A DNA stretch of 64,000 nt from positions 124,001 through 188,000 of the forward strand of contig NZ_FOTB01000006.1 of the NCBI RefSeq assembly GCF_900114445.1. The letters are read 5' to 3'. The translations under genes were made by a program, and so were the position numbers. Position 1 is the stretch's first letter. Each line of letters starts with the position of its first letter. This stretch comes from Salinicoccus halodurans. GTDB lineage: Bacteria > Bacillota > Bacilli > Staphylococcales > Salinicoccaceae. Of the stretch, positions 1 through 9,155 are shown piece after piece. Under the pieces are notes generated by a model that saw only the letters and a list, made by a program, of their open reading frames with translations, ran no database searches and was not told the DNA's origin.

Positions 1-1972
1 TGAAACGACATTTGACCGCAAGGCAACCGAACTTCTGCTTGCATTCAGAGTCGAGAAATTACTCAGCAAAGAAGAAATTCTTGAAGCATACTTAAATGCA
101 GTTTCATTTGGACGTAATGCAAACGGCCAGAATATCGCCGGTGTCCAGGCTGCGGCTGAAGGGATATTCGGCAAAGATGCCAACGACCTCAATCTCGCTG
201 AGAGTGCATTCATCGCCGGACTTCCGCAAAATCCATACGCATATACTCCATTTATGCAGGGCGGAGAAGTAAAGAGTGAGGAAGGCCTCCAGGCCGGAAA
301 AAACAGACAGTTATTTGTTCTGGAACGGATGCTCACAGAAGGTACCATCACTCAGGAAGAACATGACAAGGCAGTCGATTATGATATCTATGCCAATCTG
401 ACTGACAGTGTCACCGTTCCGAACCAGAACTATCCATTCCTTACAGAAGAGGTTGAAAGACGCAGTATAGACATCCTCAAATATCACCTTGCTGAAGAGG
501 AAGGTGTTTCAAGAGAAGATGTGAATTCAACTCCCCTTCTCAACCAGGAGTATACACAAAAAGCGAATACGGCTCTCCGCAACCAGGGATATCATATTGA
601 AACGACGCTTGATAAGACAATCTACGACACGATGCAGAATGTAAAGAATAATTCCAACTATTATTATGGCAACAGAAGCATCCAGGAAGCAGAGGATGCA
701 ACAGAAGAAGAACAGCAGGAAAGCAATCAGGAGTTCGAACATGAAATCGGCGCTGTCCTGAAAGATAATGCCTCGGGAAAAATACTCGGTTTCGTAGGTG
801 GCAGGAATCATGAAAATTCCTCAATAAACCATGCCACACAAACTTCAAGGATGGCTGGTTCGACGATGAAACCGCTGATCACCTATGGTCCTGCACTGGA
901 CAAAGGCATCATCGCACCGGATACCGTGCTGCTGGATAAATTCTTTACTATTCCTTCCATTGGCTACAGTCCAAGAAACTATGATGTGGATGAAGAGTTC
1001 GGACTGGTATCTGCGAAACATGCGCTGAGCAACTCCTATAACCTGAGTACACTCAGACTATGGTCGGATGTAAGGGAGCACAATCCGCAGGAATACTTCG
1101 AGAAGATGGGCATGCCGTTATCCAGTCACCTTTACGCAAATGAAGATACACTGATTCCTTCACTGCCGCTTGGTGTAAACAATATGTCTGTCGAAGAGAA
1201 CGTCGATGCATTCTCGACATTCGGCAACGAAGGAAAGATGTCCGACAGCTATATGATTGAATCCATCACAAGTCCGGATGGCGAAGTGATTTATGAGCAT
1301 GAGGGCACTTCCGAACAGATTTTCAAGGAATCCACAGCATACTTGATGTCAAATATGCTGCAGGAATCATTCCAGTCGGGTTCTGCGTACCACATTGAAG
1401 ATTTCTATAATAGATACGATGACAGATTCGACTGGGCTGCAAAAACCGGAACGTCCAACTCTTTCATCGACTCTTGGTTCATGGGCTACAACCCTAAAGT
1501 TACACTTGGTCTGTGGATGGGTTATGACAGGAACATTCCGCAGGTTGCCAACCAGGATGCCGAACAGTACATGCACATATATAATTGGAGAGATATGGCT
1601 ACGGCACTTAGTGAAGCAGCCCCTGAGGAAATGGGCGCCAACCAGAGTTTCAACCGTCCCGACTCCGTACGTGAAGTGGAATATTGTGCACTGACGATGG
1701 AACAGGAGGACGATTGCAGTGATAGTGTTGATGAACCAATCGAAGGGCTCATTGCAGAAGATACAAAATTGTCCAATAAGAGCAGTTTGAGCGACTCAGA
1801 AATACAACAGAGAATGGGTGCTGCATTTGATTCCGGGTTAAGCAATTCAGATCTCAGAGGCACTGTTACCAACACCTACGAAAATAAATACACAGTCGGA
1901 CGTTCATCATCAAGTGATGACGATGACGACGATGATGACGATGATGACGATGATGATGATGACGACGAATAA
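1..1972 (+). CDS. Class A penicillin-binding protein (5' partial), poly-Asp C-terminus
   Basis: Bifunctional peptidoglycan glycosyltransferase/transpeptidase acting outside the membrane. The reading frame is open from base 2, so the N-terminus, membrane anchor and first part of the GT51 domain lie left of the window. The end of the GT51 domain is visible (ILEAYLNAVSFG, then GVQAAAEGIFG and LAESAFIAGLPQNP). The transpeptidase domain follows with SxxK (STMK, Ser codon 860-862), SxN (SYN, near 1033) and KTG (KTGTSN, Lys codon 1442-1444), so it looks catalytically intact. The protein ends in Ser-rich sequence followed by 18 consecutive Asp and one Glu, encoded by mixed GAT/GAC codons. An internal ATG at 254 is not the true start because homology continues upstream. 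The paralogue type (PBP2-like or PbpF-like) is not resolved. Confidence 0.93.
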   Translation, partial: ETTFDRKATELLLAFRVEKLLSKEEILEAYLNAVSFGRNANGQNIAGVQAAAEGIFGKDANDLNLAESAFIAGLPQNPYAYTPFMQGGEVKSEEGLQAGKNRQLFVLERMLTEGTITQEEHDKAVDYDIYANLTDSVTVPNQNYPFLTEEVERRSIDILKYHLAEEEGVSREDVNSTPLLNQEYTQKANTALRNQGYHIETTLDKTIYDTMQNVKNNSNYYYGNRSIQEAEDATEEEQQESNQEFEHEIGAVLKDNASGKILGFVGGRNHENSSINHATQTSRMAGSTMKPLITYGPALDKGIIAPDTVLLDKFFTIPSIGYSPRNYDVDEEFGLVSAKHALSNSYNLSTLRLWSDVREHNPQEYFEKMGMPLSSHLYANEDTLIPSLPLGVNNMSVEENVDAFSTFGNEGKMSDSYMIESITSPDGEVIYEHEGTSEQIFKESTAYLMSNMLQESFQSGSAYHIEDFYNRYDDRFDWAAKTGTSNSFIDSWFMGYNPKVTLGLWMGYDRNIPQVANQDAEQYMHIYNWRDMATALSEAAPEEMGANQSFNRPDSVREVEYCALTMEQEDDCSDSVDEPIEGLIAEDTKLSNKSSLSDSEIQQRMGAAFDSGLSNSDLRGTVTNTYENKYTVGRSSSSDDDDDDDDDDDDDDDDDE

Positions 1973-2010
1973 AAAAGGTTAGCTGGAAAATTTCCAGCTA
2001 ACCTTTTTTA
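1973..2010. terminator. Bidirectional terminator between the PBP gene and fhs
   Basis: A perfect inverted repeat (AAAAGGTTAGCTGG / CCAGCTAACCTTTT) is flanked by an A-run and a T-run, so it can end transcription from both convergent genes. Confidence 0.85.
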
Positions 2011-2021
2011 CTTACCTTATT

Positions 2022-3689
2022 TTAGAATAAACCCTTTGAGTTACCGTCTGCATCTACATCCATATTGACTGCAGATGGTGTCTTCGGCAGTCCCGGCATT
2101 GTCATGATATCACCAGTCAGAGCCACTACGAATCCTGCACCTGCTTTGGCAATGACCTCTCTTACAGTAACATTGAATCCGGATGGTCTGCCGAGCAGAG
2201 TTGGATTATCACTGAGTGAATACTGAGTTTTAGCCATACATACAGGGAAATCCCCCCATCCATGAAGATTGATTTCAGCAAGCTGTTTTTTCGCCTTGTC
2301 AGTGAAAATGACACCGTCTCCGCCGTAGACCTCAGTAACGATCTTCTCGATTTTTTTATTGATCGGCAGTTCATTTTCATAAAGATGTTTGAAATTCTGT
2401 TCCTGATCCAGCACTTCCAGGACCTGCTCAGCGAGATCAGTACCCCCCGCACCGCCATGCTCCCATACTTTGGTCAAGGCGACGCGTACACCCTGCTCTT
2501 TGCACCAGTCAAGGACATAGTTTCTTTCATCGTCAGTATCTGTAACAAAATCATTCAGTGCAACAACCGGTTCAACTCCAAATTTGCGGGCATTCTCGAT
2601 ATGCTTCTCGAGGTTCACAATGCCTGCTTCCAGTGCTTCAACGTTCACTTCTCCAAGGTCACTCTTGGCCACTCCGCCGTTCATCTTAAGTGCGCGGATT
2701 GTAGCGACAAGCACGATTGCATCAGGTGCGAAGTTACCTTTCCTTGCTTTGATATCCATGAATTTTTCTCCGCCGAGGTCAGAGCCGAATCCACATTCCG
2801 TCACAACAATATCAGCGAGTTTTCTGGCCGTGTTTGTTGCAATCAAGGAGTTACAGCCGTGGGCGATATTTGCAAAAGGACCACCGTGAATCAGCGCTGG
2901 TGTGCCTTCCATTGTTTGGACAAGATTCGGTTTGATCGCTTCTTTGAGAAGAAGTGCCAATGCCCCTTCCACTTCCAGCTGTCCTACAGTAACTGGTTCT
3001 TTATCGTATGTGTAGCCAAATACGATATCAGCCAGTTTTTTCTTAAGGTCGATAATATCAGTCGCCAGACACAATACAGCCATTATTTCACTCGCAACTG
3101 TGATATCGAAACTATCTTCTCTCGGCACGCCGCGTGTTGGACCGCCGAGACCGACAACAACCTGCCGCAGGGCGCGGTCGTTCATATCCATTACACGTTT
3201 CCATGTAACACGGCGGGGATCGATATTCAATTTGTTGCCATGATGGATGTGGTTGTCGATAAATGCAGCCAGTGCATTATTCGCCGTAGTGATCGCATGA
3301 AGATCACCGTTGAAATGAAGGTTGATTTCTTCCATAGGGAGGACTTGTGCGTGCCCGCCACCTGTGGCACCGCCCTTTATACCCATTACCGGACCAAGTG
3401 AAGGTTCACGCAGAGCCACCATAACATTCTTTTCAAGCTTGTTGAAAGCATCGGCCAAACCTACGGTACACGTTGATTTACCTTCTCCCGCAGGTGTCGG
3501 GTTCATTGCAGATACCAAAACCACTTTGGCCTTCGATGCGTCTCCTTCAATCTTATGTATGTCGACTTTAGCCTTATATTTCCCATACATTTCCAAAGCA
3601 TCATGAGAAATGCCTGCTTTATCAGCAATATCCTGTATCGGTCTGATTTCAGCTTTAGATGCAATTTCCTGGTCTGTTAAATGTGCCAT
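2022..3689 (-). CDS. fhs: Formate--tetrahydrofolate ligase
   Basis: Converts formate, THF and ATP to 10-formyl-THF, feeding one-carbon units to purine and fMet-tRNA synthesis. The 555-residue product is full length for the family. The P-loop-like segment [14 protein letters not shown] lies near residues 66-79, and the conserved [19 protein letters not shown] and [11 protein letters not shown] motifs are present. The ATG at 3689 follows a good ribosome binding site (CAGGAGATG). It stands alone, between a terminator shared with the PBP gene and the acsA terminator. Nothing looks unusual. Confidence 0.97.
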   Translation of the reverse strand: MAHLTDQEIASKAEIRPIQDIADKAGISHDALEMYGKYKAKVDIHKIEGDASKAKVVLVSAMNPTPAGEGKSTCTVGLADAFNKLEKNVMVALREPSLGPVMGIKGGATGGGHAQVLPMEEINLHFNGDLHAITTANNALAAFIDNHIHHGNKLNIDPRRVTWKRVMDMNDRALRQVVVGLGGPTRGVPREDSFDITVASEIMAVLCLATDIIDLKKKLADIVFGYTYDKEPVTVGQLEVEGALALLLKEAIKPNLVQTMEGTPALIHGGPFANIAHGCNSLIATNTARKLADIVVTECGFGSDLGGEKFMDIKARKGNFAPDAIVLVATIRALKMNGGVAKSDLGEVNVEALEAGIVNLEKHIENARKFGVEPVVALNDFVTDTDDERNYVLDWCKEQGVRVALTKVWEHGGAGGTDLAEQVLEVLDQEQNFKHLYENELPINKKIEKIVTEVYGGDGVIFTDKAKKQLAEINLHGWGDFPVCMAKTQYSLSDNPTLLGRPSGFNVTVREVIAKAGAGFVVALTGDIMTMPGLPKTPSAVNMDVDADGNSKGLF

Positions 3690-3760
3690 TGTTTCATCTC
3701 CTGTAATTATGATGTGCCCGGGGATGTAGGGCTTTGCTATCTATTATGCCATACTATTCA

Positions 3761-3797
3761 GAATATTACCTCCGGTATTTTACCGGAGGTAATATTC
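3761..3797 (-). terminator. Inverted repeat downstream of acsA
   Basis: A 16-base perfect stem (GAATATTACCTCCGGT and its complement) with a short loop lies just after the acsA stop. The trailing T-run is weak, so termination efficiency is uncertain. Confidence 0.55.
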
Positions 3798-3804
3798 TTC
3801 ATAT

Positions 3805-5517
3805 TTAATCATCATCCATAGATGAGAGGTCGCCGGCCGGAAGGTCCAGCTCCCAGGCTTTTAATACACGTCTCATGATCTTACCACTTCTCGTCTTAGG
3901 CAATTTATCCCTGAACTCGATTTCCCGCGGAGCCGCATGGGCAGCGAGCCCTTCTTTTACGAAGACTCTGATTTCTTCCTTAAGCTCATCAGTCTGGTCG
4001 AACCCTTCACGAATTGCAATGAACGCTTTGACGATTTCACCGCGGACCGGATCCGGCTTACCGATGACACCGGCTTCCTGAACAGCAGGGTGTTCAACCA
4101 GCTTGGATTCAATTTCAAACGGGCCCACTCTTTCGCCTGCCGTCATGATCACATCATCAACGCGGCCCTGGAACCAGAAGTAACCGTCCTCATCCATATA
4201 TGCGGAATCACCGGAAATATACCAGTCACCGATAAAGTAGGAATCATATTTGGCATCATTTTTCCAGATTTTACGCATCATGGCAGGCCACCCTTTCTTC
4301 AATGCAAGGTTGCCCATGCGGTTCGGCGGCAGTTCATTACCCTCATCATCGATGATTGTGGCTTCAGTCCCTGGTAAAGCTTTGCCCATGGAGCCGGCTT
4401 TAATATCCATGGACGGGAAGTTCACAATCATATGTGCACCAGTTTCTGTCATCCACCAGGTATCATGGATTCTCAAGTTGAATACTTTCATGCCCCATTT
4501 CACAACTTCAGGGTTCAGCGGTTCCCCTACTGATAATATATGGCGCAGGCTGGATAGATCATAATCTTTTACAATTTCATCCCCTGCACCCATCAGCATA
4601 CGGAATGCGGTTGGAGCACTGTACCATATCGTCACTTTAAGGTCCTGTATCGTCCCATACCATGCTTCAGGCGAGAACCTTCCTCCAACGACGACGTTCG
4701 TCGCGCCGTTCAGCCATGGAGCAAATATACCGTAGGATGTACCAGTCACCCAGCCCGGGTCAGCAGTACACCAGTAGACATCATCCTCTTTCAGGTCCAG
4801 AACGTATTTACCTGAAATATACTGCTGTACCATTGCATGTTGGACGTGCAGTACACCTTTCGGCTGTCCTGTTGAACCACTTGTATAGTGAAGGATCATG
4901 CCATCTTCTTTTTCCAGCCACTCGATATCAAATTCCTCTGAAGCGTTTTCAAAACTTTTATTAAAATTAATATATTTATCATCGACATCATCACCGACAA
5001 CAACCACTTTTTCGAGATTCGGCAGGTCATCCACAGGAATCCTCGGCAGCAGTTCAGGTGTTGTGACAATGACTTTTGCATCACTGTTTTCCAGACGGTC
5101 CCTTACAGCTTTCTCCATGAATGCCTCAAACAACGGCCCAACGATGGCCCCGACTTTTAAAGCTCCGAGAAGCGAGAAATAAAGCTCCGGACTTCTGGCC
5201 ATGAAGATGAAGACCCTGTCGCCTTTGACAACGCCCGCTTCATTTTTTAATATGTTCGCCGCTTTATTGGAAGCTTTTTTCAAATCTTCATAAGTATAAA
5301 CCGAGTGGTCTTCCCCATTTTTGTAATGCAGCGCAACTTTATCAGCCAGTCCAGTTTCAGCATGTTTATCAATCGCTTCATAAGCCATATTGTATTTACC
5401 CGTTTCATACCATGAAAAATTTTTTTCAATTTCATTCCAATCAAAATTTTTAACTGTTTCATCATAATCTTTCAGATTAGGATTTTGATCCGTCGCTTCG
5501 TAAAGTTCTACTTTCAT
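3805..5517 (-). CDS. acsA: Acetyl-CoA synthetase (AMP-forming)
   Basis: Activates acetate to acetyl-CoA through acetyl-AMP. ANL superfamily. The ATP-binding motif YTSGSTGQPKG is at residues 211-221. The hinge/A8 region GRVDDVIMTAGERVGP and the A10 lysine in PKTRSGKIMRR (Lys546) are present. That lysine is the residue known to be acetylated in B. subtilis AcsA, and the acetylase and deacetylase genes lie directly across the divergent promoter. The start was moved to 5517, which gives 570 aa (the Bacillus protein is 572) and follows AGGGGAGT. A longer in-frame start at 5586 would add 23 residues with no homology and overlap the promoter. Confidence 0.96.
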   Translation of the reverse strand: MKVELYEATDQNPNLKDYDETVKNFDWNEIEKNFSWYETGKYNMAYEAIDKHAETGLADKVALHYKNGEDHSVYTYEDLKKASNKAANILKNEAGVVKGDRVFIFMARSPELYFSLLGALKVGAIVGPLFEAFMEKAVRDRLENSDAKVIVTTPELLPRIPVDDLPNLEKVVVVGDDVDDKYINFNKSFENASEEFDIEWLEKEDGMILHYTSGSTGQPKGVLHVQHAMVQQYISGKYVLDLKEDDVYWCTADPGWVTGTSYGIFAPWLNGATNVVVGGRFSPEAWYGTIQDLKVTIWYSAPTAFRMLMGAGDEIVKDYDLSSLRHILSVGEPLNPEVVKWGMKVFNLRIHDTWWMTETGAHMIVNFPSMDIKAGSMGKALPGTEATIIDDEGNELPPNRMGNLALKKGWPAMMRKIWKNDAKYDSYFIGDWYISGDSAYMDEDGYFWFQGRVDDVIMTAGERVGPFEIESKLVEHPAVQEAGVIGKPDPVRGEIVKAFIAIREGFDQTDELKEEIRVFVKEGLAAHAAPREIEFRDKLPKTRSGKIMRRVLKAWELDLPAGDLSSMDDD

Positions 5518-5556
5518 AATGTAACTCCCCTTTTTTATTTTTCTTTTACAACTATT

Positions 5557-5586
5557 ATTATATAATACTAGTGACGGATTTTTCAA
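5557..5586 (-). promoter_or_regulatory. Candidate sigma-A promoter of acsA
   Basis: On the minus strand, TTGAAA (5586-5581) and TATAAT (5562-5557) are separated by 18 bases, 40 bases before the acsA start. The TATA core overlaps its own complement, so it may also serve acuA on the plus strand, but no good -35 is seen there. Confidence 0.5.
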
Positions 5587-5619
5587 AATTTTAAAACAAA
5601 ACCTTCAGGAGGGCTTCTT

Positions 5620-6252
5620 TTGCGCCATAAAAAGACGTATTATAAAGAAGAATATGATGTCGGAGACCAGTCATTTGTCATTGAAGGTCCGCTGACCGGG
5701 GAAGAACTGAATCAATACAGCTATGACGGCGGACTGGATGCATTTCGTCCGCCCAGGGAACAATTCGAGGCGATTATGGAAATTGCGGACCTGGAAGAAG
5801 GCCGGATCATCATCGCACGGAAAAATGATCATATCATCGGTTATGTCACTTTTCTTCATCCGGATCCGCTGGAAAGATGGTCCGACGGCAACCTGCCCTA
5901 TATCATGGAACTTGGTGCGGTAGAAGTCAGCTTTGAGTATAGAAGCTTCGGGCTTGGCAGACGCATGCTCCAACTTTCGATGTCCGATGATTTCATGGAA
6001 AATTATATTATCATCACAACTGAATATTACTGGCATTGGGACTTGAAAAACAGTGGTCTCGATGTCTATGAATACAAGAATCTGATGATCAGACTGATGG
6101 CATCCAGCGGCTTTGAAGTGTTTCAGACAAATGACCCTGAAATTACCGGTCATCCGGCCAATACACTGATGGCACGCATAGGAAAAAATATTACAGATGA
6201 TCAGATGATGGAATTCGATAAAATAAGATTTAAAAACAGATTTTTCTTTTAG
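5620..6252 (+). CDS. acuA: GNAT acetyltransferase AcuA (acetyl-CoA synthetase acetylase)
   Basis: Known in B. subtilis to acetylate and inactivate AcsA. The 210-residue length equals that of Bacillus AcuA. A GNAT core is visible: IIGYVTFLHP, a beta strand ELGAVEVSFEYRSFGLGRRML giving the acetyl-CoA-binding V-x-x-x-x-R-x-x-G/A region, and a C-terminal ITGHPANTLMARIG typical of AcuA. The start is TTG at 5620 behind a strong AGGAGGG site. It is the first gene of the acuABC operon, 12 bases before acuB, and diverges from its target acsA. Confidence 0.93.
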   Translation: MRHKKTYYKEEYDVGDQSFVIEGPLTGEELNQYSYDGGLDAFRPPREQFEAIMEIADLEEGRIIIARKNDHIIGYVTFLHPDPLERWSDGNLPYIMELGAVEVSFEYRSFGLGRRMLQLSMSDDFMENYIIITTEYYWHWDLKNSGLDVYEYKNLMIRLMASSGFEVFQTNDPEITGHPANTLMARIGKNITDDQMMEFDKIRFKNRFFF

Positions 6253-6264
6253 GGGGATGTACAG

Positions 6265-6906
6265 ATGCTTGTCGAAAGAATTATGACTTCACCGGTATTT
6301 ACTCTGCGTCCGGATAATACCATTGAAGATGCCATGGATATGATGAGCAAACACTCTTTTCGTCATATACCAATCATCAATGAAGATGAGAAACTTACAG
6401 GAATCATTTCAGACCGTGACATCAAATTAACGTTGCCATCGGTTTTATCAGACGATGATCCCGGGTTCAACTTAAAAGTTCCAATATCACGTATCATGAG
6501 GAAACGTGTGACTTATTGCCATCCGCTCGACTTTGTCGAAGAAATCGCATTGGATTTCTATCACTATTCAATTGGTGCCATGCCAGTCGTTTCCAATAAC
6601 AGAATAGTTGGCATCGTGAGCCAAAAAGACATGCTCAACACATTTCTGGAACTGACAGGCATTACAGAGCCCGGCTCCATCATCGAAGTGAACGTAGAGG
6701 ACAGGACAGGTGTCATATATGATATTGGCAAGGTTTTTAAAGAGCTTAACATAAGAATCATCAGTGTATCGGTGTACAGGAACAAAGATATGAAGGGGTA
6801 TAAAACAGTCGTGCTGAGGATCCAGGCAATGAATCCGGTCAAAGCAATAGAAAAACTGAAAGAAAAAGGATTCACCGTAGTGGATCCGATACACATGGGC
6901 CAATGA
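6265..6906 (+). CDS. acuB: AcuB, CBS-domain and ACT-domain protein
   Basis: Two CBS domains (roughly residues 7-60 and 78-130: RIMTSPVFTLRPDNTIEDAMDMM and SRIMRKRVTYCHPLDFVEE) are followed by a C-terminal ACT-like domain (about 140-210: EDRTGVIYDIGKVFKELNI). This suggests a ligand-sensing regulatory protein. Its exact role with AcuA and AcuC is not established. The ribosome site is AGGGGGATG. Its stop overlaps the acuC start in an ATGA quartet, implying translational coupling. Confidence 0.93.
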   Translation: MLVERIMTSPVFTLRPDNTIEDAMDMMSKHSFRHIPIINEDEKLTGIISDRDIKLTLPSVLSDDDPGFNLKVPISRIMRKRVTYCHPLDFVEEIALDFYHYSIGAMPVVSNNRIVGIVSQKDMLNTFLELTGITEPGSIIEVNVEDRTGVIYDIGKVFKELNIRIISVSVYRNKDMKGYKTVVLRIQAMNPVKAIEKLKEKGFTVVDPIHMGQ

Positions 6907-8051
6907 AGAAACCACTTTACGTCTATGACGATTCGCTGCTGAAATACCGGTTCAACTCCACCCACCCTTTCAATCAGATGAGGCTTAAAATGACGACGGA
7001 TCTGCTGCAAGATGCAGGTTTTTTAAAAGATGATGATATTATAAAACCACGCGGTGCTACCGATGATGAACTGCTGCTCGTCCATAAAAAGGACTTTTTA
7101 GATGCTGTCAAAGCTGCCGGCGAAGGTACTTTGCCTGAAGATAAAATGGAAAGTTACGGATTGAACACCGAAGATACACCAAGCTTCACAGGAATGCATG
7201 AAAAAAGCAGGATGCTGGTAGGCGCCACACTCACAGCTGTAGATGCAGTAATGGAAGGCCGTACAGATAAAGCTGTCAGTCTGGCGGGTGGCCTCCACCA
7301 CGGATTCAGCGGCAGGGCAAGCGGATTTTGTGTATACAATGATTCGGCTGTCGCCATCGAATATATGCGTAAAAAATATTCAAAACGTGTAATGTATGTA
7401 GATACCGATGCGCACCATGGTGACGGCGTACAATGGATCTTCTATGATTCGAATGAAGTCATGACCTATTCAATTCATGAAACCGGCCGCTATCTGTTCC
7501 CGGGGACTGGCAGCCTGACAGAACGCGGAACCGCGGAAGGCTTCGGCTTTGCTGTAAATTTGCCGGTGGATGCATTTACGGAAGATGAGTCTTTTATAAG
7601 CATCTTTAAAGAAAGCCTCGAAGCTGCCATCATCAAATTTAAGCCGGATATCATCATCAGCCAGAATGGTGTGGATGCGCATTACAGAGACCCGATGACC
7701 CACCTTTCCTTAACGTCCAGATCTTTTGAAGAAATACCGAGATTCGTATGCGAAATGTCGGACAAGTATACAGATGGGAAATGGATTGCTGTCGGAGGCG
7801 GTGGTTATAACATCTGGCAGGTCGTTCCGAGGATGTGGGCACAAATATGGCTTGCCATGAGTGATATTGACGCCCCAAGAGGCAGACTTCCTGAACCTTA
7901 TCTGGATAAATACCAGATGGACTCTCCGGTGGATTTTCCTCAAGACTGGGAAGACGATACACACGATTACCAGGAAATTCCGAGGCGTGCTGAGATTACG
8001 GAAAAAAATGAGAGCAGCCTCAACCGGGCAATGCTTCATCTGGAAAGTTAA
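6903..8051 (+). CDS. acuC: AcuC, histone-deacetylase-family protein deacetylase
   Basis: Zn-dependent deacetylase that, in B. subtilis, reverses AcuA-type acetylation of AcsA. Class I HDAC fold, 382 aa. Visible motifs are LAGGLHHGF, the metal-binding DTDAHHGDGVQ, the second metal Asp in QNGVDAHYRDP, and GGGGYN with the catalytic Tyr near the C-terminus. It overlaps acuB by four bases and ends at a strong bidirectional terminator, so acuABC is a closed operon. Confidence 0.95.
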   Translation: MKKPLYVYDDSLLKYRFNSTHPFNQMRLKMTTDLLQDAGFLKDDDIIKPRGATDDELLLVHKKDFLDAVKAAGEGTLPEDKMESYGLNTEDTPSFTGMHEKSRMLVGATLTAVDAVMEGRTDKAVSLAGGLHHGFSGRASGFCVYNDSAVAIEYMRKKYSKRVMYVDTDAHHGDGVQWIFYDSNEVMTYSIHETGRYLFPGTGSLTERGTAEGFGFAVNLPVDAFTEDESFISIFKESLEAAIIKFKPDIIISQNGVDAHYRDPMTHLSLTSRSFEEIPRFVCEMSDKYTDGKWIAVGGGGYNIWQVVPRMWAQIWLAMSDIDAPRGRLPEPYLDKYQMDSPVDFPQDWEDDTHDYQEIPRRAEITEKNESSLNRAMLHLES

Positions 8052-8085
8052 AACAGCCGAATCCCAAAAGGATTCGGCTGTTTTA
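8050..8085. terminator. Bidirectional terminator between acuC and ccpA
   Basis: A perfect 14-base stem (AAACAGCCGAATCC / GGATTCGGCTGTTT) with a 5-base loop, flanked by A and T runs, separates the convergent acuC and ccpA genes. Confidence 0.9.
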
Positions 8086-8087
8086 TA

Positions 8088-9080
8088 TTATCTCGTAGTA
8101 GAACGGTATTCTATCTTATAAGGCAGAATTACGTTTGATTCATCCACTGTTTCTTCATTCATATACTTTGTTAGCAGTCTCATACCTACCGCACCGATAT
8201 CATAAAGTGGCATTGCAATGCTGGACAGCTGTGGTCTCACCATATTTACAAGTCTGGTGTTACTGCAACTCAGAACCTGGATATCCCCCGGAATTTCAAG
8301 ATCATGGTCCATTGCACTGTGCAACACGCCAATTGCTGTTTCATCACTCATAGTAATGACTACATCCGCTTTGTGTGAATTGATCTGATCGAAGATATCT
8401 TTACCGGACTGATAATCGGAATCGGCAGTCAGGATCAGACTGTTGTCATCAACTGACTTGCCCAAGTCCTTATAGGCCGCTTTAATTCCTTCCTCGATGT
8501 GATTTTCAAGCTGATTTGAAAAGGATGCTTTAACAAAAACAATCCTCTCAGACCCCTCTTCGAGGAATTTGGCAGTTGCTTCTTTAATCGCTTCGAAATA
8601 ATCGATATTTACAGATGGCAGGTTCTTGTCCTTTTCACTTGTCCCGCAAATAACGACCGGCACATGGGAATTTTTAATATCCGTCAATGTCTCTTCATTC
8701 AGAGCACCGCCTAAAAATACAACCCCGTCAACCTGCTTGCTGACCAGGCTCAGGAATGAATCCTTTTCCTTTTCAGGATCATTTTCAGTATTTGTGATGA
8801 TTGTCTGATAATTATACATTTCTGCGATATCATCCAGACCTCTTGCCAGTGCAGAATAATAAAGGTTGGAAATATCTGGGATGATTACCCCCACTGTGGT
8901 CGTCTTCTTACTCGCCAGTCCGCGAGCAACCGCATTCGGCCTGTAATTCAGACGCTCAATAACATCTTTTACTTTTTTACGGGTTTCCGGCTTAACATTT
9001 GGATTGCCGTTTAAAACCCTTGATACAGTCGCCATTGAAACTTTTGCTTCCCTGGCAACATCATAAATTGTAACAGTCAT
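8088..9080 (-). CDS. ccpA: Catabolite control protein A (LacI family regulator)
   Basis: Global carbon catabolite regulator that binds cre sites with HPr-Ser-P. The N-terminal LacI helix-turn-helix is clear ([20 protein letters not shown], residues 4-23), as is the hinge [16 protein letters not shown]. The ligand and HPr-binding core follows ([19 protein letters not shown]). The start was set at ATG 9080 (330 aa) because GGAGGTG sits just upstream. A longer start at 9155 would abut aroA and add residues foreign to the family. It follows aroA by 75 bases, the usual aroA-ccpA arrangement. Confidence 0.97.
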   Translation of the reverse strand: MTVTIYDVAREAKVSMATVSRVLNGNPNVKPETRKKVKDVIERLNYRPNAVARGLASKKTTTVGVIIPDISNLYYSALARGLDDIAEMYNYQTIITNTENDPEKEKDSFLSLVSKQVDGVVFLGGALNEETLTDIKNSHVPVVICGTSEKDKNLPSVNIDYFEAIKEATAKFLEEGSERIVFVKASFSNQLENHIEEGIKAAYKDLGKSVDDNSLILTADSDYQSGKDIFDQINSHKADVVITMSDETAIGVLHSAMDHDLEIPGDIQVLSCSNTRLVNMVRPQLSSIAMPLYDIGAVGMRLLTKYMNEETVDESNVILPYKIEYRSTTR

Positions 9081-9103
9081 ATTGCACCTCCGTGCTTTCA
9101 CTC

Positions 9104-9118
9104 TTGAAAACGCTTTTT
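9104..9118 (-). promoter_or_regulatory. cre-like site in the ccpA leader
   Basis: TTGAAAACGCTTTTT matches the catabolite responsive element consensus (WTGAAARCGYTTTCW) at all but one position. It lies 24 bases before the ccpA start. A TATAAT on the minus strand at 9126-9121 would place the transcript start inside the site. Autoregulation by CcpA is inferred. Confidence 0.6.
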
Positions 9119-9155
9119 GTATTATAATAACATGAACGGTCAAATTTCGACACAA

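Noticed and set aside
2262-3401. Plus-strand open frame of 379 codons inside fhs
   Set aside because: It is antisense to a full-length, conserved formate--THF ligase. It has no ribosome site and a Cys/Phe/His-rich composition typical of an antisense shadow.
9081-9155. 25-residue N-terminal extension of CcpA
   Set aside because: It has no family similarity, lies upstream of the GGAGGTG site and covers the cre-like sequence and TATAAT.
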